Part shown: in pieces, positions 1-6,198 of the stretch
How positions within the stretch are numbered: position 1 is the first letter of the stretch
Layout of the letters: every line of letters starts with the position of its first letter
Source of the DNA: W0P28-013 sp963659365
GTDB lineage: Bacteria > Bacteroidota > Bacteroidia > Bacteroidales > Paludibacteraceae
Direction: 5' to 3'
DNA: 24,910 nucleotides
Assembly: GCA_963659365.1 (NCBI GenBank)
Contig: CAVKTI010000034.1
Coordinates: forward strand, 1 to 24,910
Notes under the pieces: model-generated
Databases searched by the model: none
Seen by the model: the letters and a program-made list of their open reading frames with translations, nothing else
What the model was told of the DNA's origin: nothing
Made by a program: the position numbers and the translations under genes

Positions 1-8
1 TCTAAATT

Positions 9-668
9 ATGAAACACACAAAACTTTTCTTTGCCCTGTGCAGCGCAGCAGTACTTTTTGCCGCCTGCGAAAAGAACGAACTAAAAGACGATGCTAAAGA
101 GGCTGTCGATTTAGGTTTGAGCGTGAAGTGGGCAACCTGCAATGTGGGTGCGAACACGCCCGAAGCCTATGGAAACTACTACGCTTGGGGCGAAACCGCC
201 ACAAAAAGTAACTACTTGTGGGATACCTACAAATACGGTACTTACAAGAACGACAAAGATTACAGCAAATTGACCAAGTACAATAAAGAAGACGGAAAAA
301 ACACGCTCGAAACCGCTGACGATGTTGCTGCCACCAACTGGGGCGGCAAGTGGCGCATGCCTACCGACGCAGAATGGATCGAATTGTGCGAAAAGTGCAC
401 ATGGACTTGGACGGACAACTACAACAACACGAGTGTGGCAGGTTATGGGGTGAAAGCCGCCAATGGCAACTCCATTTTTCTCCCTGTGGCAGGCTATCGC
501 TTCCGCGAATATACGCTCGGTGCAGACAATACTGGGCACTATTGGTCGAGTTCGCTCAACACAGACACCCTAAATATGGCACATCAAGTCTATTTTGACT
601 CACACAATGTATATCGCTTCAATAACGACCGTTATATTGGATTGACTGTTCGCCCTGTATGTGAATAA
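9..668 (+). CDS. Lipoprotein with DUF1566/FISUMP-like domain
   Basis: The 219-residue product is a predicted exported lipoprotein. A hydrophobic signal peptide ends in the lipobox-like LFAAC, with the lipidated Cys at residue 20. The mature part starts its domain near residue 33 with VDLGLSVKWATCNVGA, then PEAYGNYYAWGE, NWGGKWRMPTDAEW, NSIFLPVAGYR, YWSSS and a closing VRPV. This Trp/Gly-rich pattern is common in Bacteroidales surface lipoproteins and resembles the DUF1566 / Fibrobacter-succinogenes-major-domain group, which relates to the C-type-lectin/FGE fold. No catalytic residues are recognisable, so a binding or structural surface role is only a guess. The gene faces a paralogue at 1016-1720 that shares the signal peptide and all these motifs. 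Only 8 bp precede the ATG, so its promoter lies outside the window. Confidence 0.8.
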   Translation: MKHTKLFFALCSAAVLFAACEKNELKDDAKEAVDLGLSVKWATCNVGANTPEAYGNYYAWGETATKSNYLWDTYKYGTYKNDKDYSKLTKYNKEDGKNTLETADDVAATNWGGKWRMPTDAEWIELCEKCTWTWTDNYNNTSVAGYGVKAANGNSIFLPVAGYRFREYTLGADNTGHYWSSSLNTDTLNMAHQVYFDSHNVYRFNNDRYIGLTVRPVCE

Positions 669-679
669 TGGACAATTAG

Positions 680-707
680 TCGCAAGATGTGAGTCGCAAA
701 TAGCAAG
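680..707. repeat. Heptamer tract (CTTGCTA type), inverted copy
   Basis: Read on the minus strand: CTTGCTA TTTGCGA, then CTCACAT CTTGCGA. It aligns over 28 bp, with three differences, to the plus-strand tract at 13761-13788. Confidence 0.75.
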
Positions 708-711
708 ACTT

Positions 712-735
712 GTAGGGACGCACTGTGTGCGTCCG
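712..735. repeat. REP-like hairpin family 1, copy A
   Basis: GTAGG is followed by the stem GGACGCAC/GTGCGTCC with loop TGT. The same element with loop CGA recurs at 24661-24684. It resembles short palindromic repeats known from many Bacteroidota and cyanobacterial genomes. Confidence 0.8.
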
Positions 736-759
736 AAATAATCAACCAATCAACGAATT

Positions 760-786
760 GTAGAGCCGTCACAATGTGGCGGCTCT
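760..786. repeat. REP-like hairpin family 2, copy A
   Basis: GTAGAGCCGTCACA pairs with TGTGGCGGCTCT over 12 bp with one G-T pair. The partner copy is at 23165-23191. Confidence 0.8.
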
Positions 787-966
787 GCGGCGTTTAATGG
801 ATTTCCTGCCCTACCCCTGCCATTCGGCAGGTACTCCCCTTGAAAAGGGGAGAGGACAGAACCAACTTGGGTGCGAACCTGTCCCCTTTGCAAGGGGACG
901 AGCGAAGCGGAGGGGTTAGAACTCCCAATAATCAACTCAACCGACACGCTAAAAATAAAAACGAGA

Positions 967-981
967 TGCGGAAAAACCGCA
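967..981 (-). terminator. Possible terminator of the lipoprotein gene at 1016-1720
   Basis: TGCGG (967-971) and CCGCA (977-981) enclose a 5-base loop. On the minus strand a TCTCGTTTTTA stretch follows. The stem is short. Confidence 0.4.
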
Positions 982-1015
982 CCCCGATTGTTATTGTTGA
1001 TTGTCCGTTTTTCAA

Positions 1016-1720
1016 TTATTTGAGTACAGGACGAATAGGTATCACAAGAGATCTCGTCCCAACGAAACCTTGTGTGTTACTTGAATCAAAAGATCCTCCA
1101 TGTGCGTTTGCTGGCTCATCTGTGAATAGGGAACTTGTCCAATAATAACCACTATTGCCAACATTGAAATTTGACATTCCCGCTGCAGGGAGAAAAATGC
1201 TATTGCCGTTAGTCTTGCTCTTCACTTCGTAGCCGTTCACACCATTTAGGGTTGTCCATGTCCACTCACAACTATCTGTGAGTTCCTGCCACTCTTCTAT
1301 AGTAGCCATACGCCATGCACCGCCCCAATTTTTGACGGCAGCATCATCTTCAGGTTCAAGCAGGATTTTATTGTCGATAAAGCCATCTAATCCATAATCG
1401 GCTTTCGTACAATACTTGGTCATATAAGACAGGGTTATACCGTAGTAATCTGTCCAAGTGTTCCCAGAACCACTGCAGTATTTGTAGGTTTCCCAACCGC
1501 CTATTTTTTTCGGCTCTACTTCGCCCCAAGCAAAGTAGTCGCCGTAGGCTTCGGGCGTGTTTGCCCCCACATTCATAGTCGCCCATTTCACACTTAAACC
1601 CAAGTCCACACACTCGTGACCGTTCGTTGTGTCGTCGCTGATAGGTTCATTGTTCGTGTCGCACGCGGCAAGCAATGCGGCAGTGCAGCACAGGGCTGCA
1701 AAAAGTTTCAAGTGTTTCAT
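1016..1720 (-). CDS. Lipoprotein, paralogue of the gene at 9-668
   Basis: The 234-residue product has a signal peptide with lipobox LLAAC (Cys20), nearly the same as its neighbour's (MKHLKLFAAL against MKHTKLFFAL). The domain repeats the same signatures: CVDLGLSVKWATMNVGA, PEAYGDYFAWGE, NWGGAWRMATIEEW, NSIFLPAAGM, YYWTSSLFTDEPANAHG and a terminal RPVLK. It should belong to the same DUF1566/FISUMP-like group and sit in the inner or outer membrane, probably outward-facing. It carries a longer central insert (around residues 65-110) than the paralogue. A promoter-like pair lies at 1809-1839, giving a leader of about 80 nt with an imperfect inverted repeat. The two genes converge and probably arose by duplication with inversion. 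Function unknown. Confidence 0.8.
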   Translation of the reverse strand: MKHLKLFAALCCTAALLAACDTNNEPISDDTTNGHECVDLGLSVKWATMNVGANTPEAYGDYFAWGEVEPKKIGGWETYKYCSGSGNTWTDYYGITLSYMTKYCTKADYGLDGFIDNKILLEPEDDAAVKNWGGAWRMATIEEWQELTDSCEWTWTTLNGVNGYEVKSKTNGNSIFLPAAGMSNFNVGNSGYYWTSSLFTDEPANAHGGSFDSSNTQGFVGTRSLVIPIRPVLK

Positions 1721-1808
1721 GTCCGAAAAAGTTTTGGTTGTTTGTTGAACTGCTTATTCGTTTTTAATTTTTCGCCAAACGAAAAAAACGAAATAAGAAT
1801 TTGTCGTA

Positions 1809-1839
1809 CAAAAGTAACGCTTTATTTTATCATTGACAA
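1809..1839 (-). promoter_or_regulatory. Promoter of the lipoprotein gene at 1016-1720
   Basis: On the minus strand TTGT (1836-1839), a 19-bp spacer and TACTTTTG (1809-1816) match the Bacteroidota sigma-A form (TTTG, about 19 bp, TAnnTTTG). Transcription would start near 1802, giving a leader of about 80 nt. Confidence 0.6.
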
Positions 1840-1960
1840 CTATTTCAAAATAAAAATCCATTTTCCCCCGAACTTTATGAAAAATCCGTTGCATTTAGAG
1901 GTTGAATCTGCTTCTGAAATCTGAAACTGCGCAGCGTGCGAAACTTTCGCACTAATTTCG

Positions 1961-1968
1961 TATCTTTG
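1961..1968 (+). promoter_or_regulatory. -7 element of ruvX
   Basis: TATCTTTG matches TAnnTTTG, 23 bp before the ruvX ATG. No convincing -33 element is seen at the right distance. Confidence 0.55.
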
Positions 1969-1990
1969 CACGGAGAAAAACTGCTGCGAG

Positions 1991-2407
1991 ATGGCGCGAA
2001 TTTTGGCGATAGATTTTGGCGAAAAACGGACGGGCATTGCTGTTTCCGACCCGCTGCAACTCATTGCCAATGGCCTGACAACGGTCGCTACCGACGATTT
2101 AGAGCGTTTTATTGCCGACTATCTGTCGCGCGAGGCGGTGGAGCGTTTTGTGGTTGGTTTTCCGAAGACATTGCGCAACGAACCTGCGCTGGTTACCGCC
2201 AAAATCACACCGTTCGTCGAGCGGCTGCGGCAGCGTTTCCCAGAAATTCCTGTCGAACTTGTCGATGAGCGTTTCACTTCGAAAATGGCGTTCCAAGCCA
2301 TGATCGACGGCGGTTTGACCAAAAAAGGGCGGCGCAACAAAGCGTTGATCGACCAAGTGAGCGCAACCATTATTTTGGAAGAATTTTTAGAAAGCAAACG
2401 CCGATGA
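1991..2407 (+). CDS. ruvX: RuvX/YqgF-family putative Holliday junction resolvase (pre-16S rRNA nuclease)
   Basis: The 138-residue length is typical for YqgF/RuvX proteins, cytoplasmic RNase H-fold nucleases linked to processing of the 5' end of 16S rRNA and proposed to cut Holliday junctions. The expected motifs are present in order: AIDFGEKRTGIAVSD (Asp8 as first acidic ligand), VVGFPKT near 54-60, LVDERFTSKMA (Asp92/Glu93) and KALIDQVSATIILEEFL (Asp121). All acidic active-site positions are kept, so the enzyme should be active. A TATCTTTG -7 element lies 23 bp before the ATG, which supports this start. The stop overlaps the next ATG by 4 bp (ATGA), implying translational coupling with the exported protein downstream. 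Confidence 0.93.
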   Translation: MARILAIDFGEKRTGIAVSDPLQLIANGLTTVATDDLERFIADYLSREAVERFVVGFPKTLRNEPALVTAKITPFVERLRQRFPEIPVELVDERFTSKMAFQAMIDGGLTKKGRRNKALIDQVSATIILEEFLESKRR

Positions 2408-3024
2408 CTACTGCAAAACGCTTTTTTCTATTTCTCTTTTTAGCGATTCCTGCCTACCTGTTTGCACAAGAGAAACGCATCTATCAAGGCTGCTCTGGCG
2501 GCATGATGCTCCACACAGGCTATCTTTTTGGCAAAAATTCGCAAGCACCGTGCAATTTACAAGGGGCGACATTCGGCATTGGCGGTGCTATTCGTGTGCA
2601 TTTGTGGGAACATCTGCGCATTGGTAGCGAGGGCTATATGTCGCACATGCCATCACAAACGACTGATTCTCACGACTTTCTGAAAAAAGGCAGTTACATC
2701 AGTTACGGTTGGGGCGGACTGCTGGCCGATGCTTATTGGCGCACCGAAAAGGCGTGGCCGTACATCGGTGCAACGGTTGGCGGTGGTGCTATTAAAAGCC
2801 TCTACATCGTCGAGGGCGACCAGCACGACTGGAATCCCGAGGAAAATACCGTTTTCAACAAGCGTGGATTTGTCTGCGTTACGCCGTTTGTCGGCTGCGA
2901 CTACCTGCTCACGCCACGCGTACATCTCACTTTCAAAGCGGATTGGCTGCTGGCTTTCGGCGACCGCAAACTGCTGATGCCCACAGGTTTACGCGCCTAT
3001 ATTGGGTTCATGTTCTGCCATTGA
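2404..3024 (+). CDS. Exported protein, probable outer-membrane beta-barrel
   Basis: The 206-residue product starts with a clear signal peptide: a basic start, a Phe/Leu-rich core around residues 6-20, and a probable cut after LFAQ, a typical Bacteroidota signal-peptidase-I site. The rest shows alternating hydrophobic/polar stretches rich in Gly and aromatics (SYGWGGLLADAYW, WPYIGATVGGGA, FVCVTPFVGCDYLL, RVHLTFKADWLLAFG) and ends on an aromatic-rich strand. This suggests a small 8-stranded outer-membrane barrel of the OmpW/OmpA-N type. I do not recognise a specific family. It is translationally coupled to ruvX (4-bp overlap), though no functional link is evident. A strong bidirectional terminator follows at 3032-3061. 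Confidence 0.75.
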   Translation: MTTAKRFFLFLFLAIPAYLFAQEKRIYQGCSGGMMLHTGYLFGKNSQAPCNLQGATFGIGGAIRVHLWEHLRIGSEGYMSHMPSQTTDSHDFLKKGSYISYGWGGLLADAYWRTEKAWPYIGATVGGGAIKSLYIVEGDQHDWNPEENTVFNKRGFVCVTPFVGCDYLLTPRVHLTFKADWLLAFGDRKLLMPTGLRAYIGFMFCH

Positions 3025-3031
3025 ACCAAGC

Positions 3032-3061
3032 AAAAAAAAGCGCACTTTCGTGCGCTCTTTT
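3032..3061. terminator. Bidirectional terminator between the barrel gene and asnS
   Basis: A perfect 6-bp stem GCGCAC/GTGCGC (3040-3045 and 3050-3055) with a TTTC loop is flanked by eight A on the left and a CTTTT run on the right. It can end both convergent genes. Confidence 0.85.
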
Positions 3062-4467
3062 CAAAATTCGCAGTTGTTTGGCGTGCGTGGGAACGGAATT
3101 ACATCGCGTATGTTCTGCATGCCCGTTACAAACAGCATTAGCCGCTCGAAACCGAGACCGAAGCCAGCGTGTGGCACGGTGCCGAAACGCCGCGTGTCGA
3201 GGTACCACCACATATCTTTCATCGGTATGTGCAACTCTTCGATGCGCGCCATCAAGCGGTCGTAGTTCTCTTCGCGCACGCTGCCGCCGATAATTTCGCC
3301 TATCTGCGGAAACAGCACATCGGTGCCTTGTATGGTTTTGCCGTCGGCATTTTGCTTCATGTAGAACGCTTTGATCTCTTTCGGGTAGTCGGTCATGATG
3401 ACGGGGCGTTTGAAATGCTCCTCCACCAAAAAACGCTCGTGTTCGCTGGCCAAATCGCAACCCCAATAGACGGGATATTCAAATTTGCGCCCTTTTGCCA
3501 CAGCCTCTTCCAAAATTTTGATGCCCTCGGTGTATGGCAGCCGCACAAACTTGGTTTCGGTTACCGCTTTTAGGCGTTCAATCAGACCGTGGTCTATCAT
3601 TTTGTTCAAAAATTCGAGGTCGTCTTGGCAGTGTTCGAGTGCCCAGCGCACACAATATTTGATAAATTCCTCTTCCAAATCCATCAGTTCGTCGCAACCG
3701 ATAAAGGCGATTTCTGGTTCAATCATCCAAAATTCGGCGAGATGGCGCGGTGTGTTCGAGTTTTCGGCGCGAAATGTGGGACCAAATGTGTAAATTTTGC
3801 CCAACGCCGTGGCTGCGAGTTCGCCCTCCAACTGCCCCGAAACGGTAAGACTGGCCTGTTTGCCAAAAAAGTCGTCGCTGTAGTCAATCTTGCCGTCGTC
3901 GGTCTTTTTCAGATTGTAGAGATTTTTTGTGGTAACTTGGAACATCTGTCCCGCGCCTTCGCAGTCCGAGGCGGTTATCAGCGGCGTGTGAAAGTAGAAA
4001 AATCCGCGCTCATGGAAAAATGTGTGTATGGCCATGGCCATGTGGTGGCGTATGCGAAACACTGCGCCAAAGGTGTTGGTGCGTGGGCGCAAATGCGCTA
4101 TTTCGCGCAGATATTCCATGGTGTGCCCCTTCTTTTGCAACGGATATTTTTCGGGATCGGCAGTGCCGTAAATCAAAATTTCGTCGGCCTGTATCTCTAC
4201 ATTTTGTCCGCTCCCCATCGATTCCGACAAGCGGCCGTTCACGCTGATGGCAGCCCCCGTGGTGATGGGCTTCAGTTGCTCGTCGTCGAATTTTGCCATA
4301 TCGACCACCACCTGCATATTGTGTATCGTCGAGCCGTCGTTCAAGGCTATGAATCCCACATTTTTGTTGCCGCGGCGCGTGCGCACCCAGCCTCTTACAT
4401 TGATTTCGCTGCCGTAGTCGGTGCGTTTCAGCGCATCGACAATCACTGTGCGTTTTATCTCTTTCAT
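3061..4467 (-). CDS. asnS: Asparagine--tRNA ligase
   Basis: This is a 468-residue cytoplasmic class II aminoacyl-tRNA synthetase that charges tRNA-Asn. The N-terminal OB-fold anticodon-binding domain (about 18-105) shows VRGWVRTRRGNKNVGFIALN. The catalytic domain carries TPLITASDCEGAG near 161-173, motif 2 TFGPTFRAENSNTPRH (227-242) with the asparaginyl-type AEFWMIEPE, and motif 3 GFGLGFERLMLFVTG (435-449). AsnRS-specific features, including the insert before KQASLTVSGQLEGE and the ending IPFPRTPNNCEF, separate it from AspRS. Length is normal for bacterial AsnRS. It is monocistronic: a TAACTTTG -7 element lies 30 bp upstream of the ATG, and a terminator begins right after the stop. No truncation is visible. 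Confidence 0.97.
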   Translation of the reverse strand: MKEIKRTVIVDALKRTDYGSEINVRGWVRTRRGNKNVGFIALNDGSTIHNMQVVVDMAKFDDEQLKPITTGAAISVNGRLSESMGSGQNVEIQADEILIYGTADPEKYPLQKKGHTMEYLREIAHLRPRTNTFGAVFRIRHHMAMAIHTFFHERGFFYFHTPLITASDCEGAGQMFQVTTKNLYNLKKTDDGKIDYSDDFFGKQASLTVSGQLEGELAATALGKIYTFGPTFRAENSNTPRHLAEFWMIEPEIAFIGCDELMDLEEEFIKYCVRWALEHCQDDLEFLNKMIDHGLIERLKAVTETKFVRLPYTEGIKILEEAVAKGRKFEYPVYWGCDLASEHERFLVEEHFKRPVIMTDYPKEIKAFYMKQNADGKTIQGTDVLFPQIGEIIGGSVREENYDRLMARIEELHIPMKDMWWYLDTRRFGTVPHAGFGLGFERLMLFVTGMQNIRDVIPFPRTPNNCEF

Positions 4468-4496
4468 CTCCTTTCCGATTGATTTGTTTCAGTTTG

Positions 4497-4504
4497 CAAA
4501 GTTA
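4497..4504 (-). promoter_or_regulatory. -7 element of asnS
   Basis: TAACTTTG on the minus strand, 30 bp before the asnS ATG. The -33 region is poor. It sits just downstream of the gldJ-like terminator. Confidence 0.6.
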
Positions 4505-4530
4505 CAATTTTTTGCCCAATTTTCGGTGCA

Positions 4531-4568
4531 AAAAAACGGCACGGAAGCGCGGTGGCCTCGTGCCGTTT
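4531..4568 (-). terminator. Terminator of the gldJ-like gene
   Basis: A 10-bp stem (AAACGGCACG at 4534-4543 with its complement at 4559-4568) is followed on the minus strand by a run of T, about 22 bp after the stop codon. Confidence 0.85.
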
Positions 4569-4590
4569 GGTTATGCTTGTCGGCCAGAAA

Positions 4591-6042
4591 TTAGTTCTGT
4601 TTTTTGCCGCCCACCGAACTCATCGCGCAGCGGAAGCCGATGTCGTCGGTGCATTTGTTTTCGTTCATGTAGCGTCGATTGGCAGGATTCAGCCAGTAGG
4701 CACGGTCGCGCCACGAGCCACCTTTATAAATGCGGTCTTCGTCCGAAATCATGTGCGCACGCTCGAGCGGCGACACATTTTCGTCGTTGATGTGCAGTAC
4801 CGAGTCGCCGAGTGCCGACAGACGGTCGCCGTCCTTTGCGCTGCGGTAGTCGCCGCCAACTTCGGTAAATTTCTTCTCGTTGATAAGCACATTGCGCATA
4901 CTGTCGCGTGTAACCTGATCCATCGGCGGCAGGCGGTCGAGCAGCGATTCGGCATACATCGAGTCGCTTTCGTAAACATTACCACGGAACGAGTTGTACT
5001 CTTCGACAACATCGTTCGAAGTGGCGCGGTAAACATCAAGCACCCATTCGTTCACATTGCCAGCCATGTTGTAAAGACCGTAGCCGTTGGGCGGAAAAAA
5101 GTTCACAGGCACGGTGAGCGTGTTGTTGATGTTTTGACCGATAAGGTCGCCGCGACCACGCATAAAGTTGGCATAAAATTCGCCAGCGGTCTTTTTATCG
5201 TCGAATCCGCGCATCTGTTCGCCTTTCCACGGATAGGATTGTCCTTCGTAGATGTTGTCGTTCACCGCCTCGATGCCGTAGGCCGCATATTCCCATTCGG
5301 CTTCGGTTGGCAGACGGAATTCAGCGTCGTAGAGTACGCCATCGAGATCGACAGCCGTGCTATCGCCATAGATGCCACGGATAAATTCGCCCACTTTTTG
5401 CGTGGTGAAAACATACGCATAGAGCGAATCGGGATTATTTTTGATAACCTCGTTGATGGTTTTCAGGCTGCGGAACGGAATGATGCCCTCGTTGATGAGT
5501 TGCAGTTCGTTGATACGGTCGGTGCGCCATTTGCAGTATTCGCAGGCCTGTTTCCAAGTTACGCCCACCACAGGATAGTAGCCATAAGCCACATGCGAGT
5601 AGTAGTTGCGCACATAGGGTTCGTTGTAGGCCAACGCTTTGCGCCAAACGGTTTCGTCGGGCATAGCCAGCAGTATTTTGCGCGGCTCGTGCGCCCACAC
5701 ACCGCTTATCCACGCCACATATTCGCGCCAGTTAAGGTTGGTTACTTCGTATTCGTCCATAAAGTAACCGCTGTTGCTGATGCGGCGTTTGGCATTGTTG
5801 TTCGGTGCCGAAATGGGGTCGCTGTTTGCACCTTTCACGCTGGTCATGGTCGAAATATAGACACAACCGGGAGGCACTTTGCCTTCGTAAACGCTGTGTA
5901 CATCGAAAAATCCAGATTCGGGACTATTGTAGTCGAAACCAGTCTTTTCCGAATACTCGGTTGGCAGCGAACCTTTTGAACCACAAGCAGTAAGGGCTGC
6001 GGCGACGGCGCAAAAGCCGAAAAATTTTGTCGTTAGTTTCAT
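4591..6042 (-). CDS. gldJ: GldJ-like lipoprotein (SUMF1/FGE-fold, type IX secretion/gliding family)
   Basis: The 483-residue lipoprotein has a signal peptide ending ALTAC (Cys20). The body is a formylglycine-generating-enzyme (SUMF1) fold: YFMDEYEVTNLNWREYVAW, WRKALAYNEPYV, YYPVVGVTWKQACEYCKW, RLPTEAEWEYAAYG, YGLYNMAGNVNEWVLDVY, IYKGGSWRDRAYWLNPANRR and DDIGFRCAM. The segments PDETVWRKALAYNEP and YPVVGVTW followed by WRTDR match GldJ better than its paralogue GldK/PorK, from my knowledge of the family. GldJ and GldK are outer-membrane lipoproteins needed for gliding and type IX secretion, and the fold is thought non-catalytic there. No gldL/M/N follows; the gene stands alone with its own promoter (-7 at 6071-6078) and terminator (4531-4568). 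The family is confident; the J rather than K assignment is moderately so. Confidence 0.75.
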   Translation of the reverse strand: MKLTTKFFGFCAVAAALTACGSKGSLPTEYSEKTGFDYNSPESGFFDVHSVYEGKVPPGCVYISTMTSVKGANSDPISAPNNNAKRRISNSGYFMDEYEVTNLNWREYVAWISGVWAHEPRKILLAMPDETVWRKALAYNEPYVRNYYSHVAYGYYPVVGVTWKQACEYCKWRTDRINELQLINEGIIPFRSLKTINEVIKNNPDSLYAYVFTTQKVGEFIRGIYGDSTAVDLDGVLYDAEFRLPTEAEWEYAAYGIEAVNDNIYEGQSYPWKGEQMRGFDDKKTAGEFYANFMRGRGDLIGQNINNTLTVPVNFFPPNGYGLYNMAGNVNEWVLDVYRATSNDVVEEYNSFRGNVYESDSMYAESLLDRLPPMDQVTRDSMRNVLINEKKFTEVGGDYRSAKDGDRLSALGDSVLHINDENVSPLERAHMISDEDRIYKGGSWRDRAYWLNPANRRYMNENKCTDDIGFRCAMSSVGGKKQN

Positions 6043-6070
6043 AGAAGATACATTTTAACAAATGCGACTA

Positions 6071-6100
6071 CAAATTTACGCTGTTTTTTTCAAATAACAA
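6071..6100 (-). promoter_or_regulatory. Promoter of the gldJ-like gene
   Basis: On the minus strand TTGT (6097-6100), an 18-bp spacer and TAAATTTG (6071-6078), about 29 bp before the ATG. Confidence 0.55.
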
Positions 6101-6140
6101 GCGTTTTTTTTGTATTTTTTCAAAAAAAAGCCCAACGACC

Positions 6141-6170
6141 TTTCGTACACAAGATTTTTTCGTACTTTTG
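6141..6170 (+). promoter_or_regulatory. Promoter of folP
   Basis: TTTC (6141-6144), an 18-bp spacer and TACTTTTG (6163-6170), 28 bp before the GTG start. It is divergent from the gldJ-like promoter about 40 bp away. Confidence 0.55.
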
Positions 6171-6198
6171 TAGGCAGAAAAGTCGCTATTTTTATAAC

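Larger units (their letters stand above)
669..1015. other. Hairpin-rich gap between convergent paralogues
   Basis: No gene is seen. The gap holds a heptamer tract (680-707), hairpins at 712-735, 762-786, 816-831 (CCTGCC/GGCAGG), 834-852 (CTCCCCTT/AAGGGGAG) and 881-899 (GTCCCCTT/AAGGGGAC), octamer-like ATCAACC words at 741-755, and the weak terminator at 967-981. Confidence 0.75.

Noticed and set aside
834..899. Miniature transposable element formed by the two CCCCTT/AAGGGG hairpins
   Set aside because: The two hairpins do not form terminal inverted repeats around a common core with target duplications that I can see, so I list them only as hairpins.
3589..4482. Open frame of about 297 codons opposite asnS
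   Set aside because: It is antisense to a certain gene, with low-complexity Val/Phe/Ala-rich sequence typical of reverse-strand reading and no start signals.
4552..5979. Long open frame on the plus strand (about 475 codons) opposite the gldJ-like gene
   Set aside because: It mirrors the codon pattern of the minus-strand gene, has no recognisable domain, and crosses that gene's terminator. The minus-strand protein has clear family motifs.
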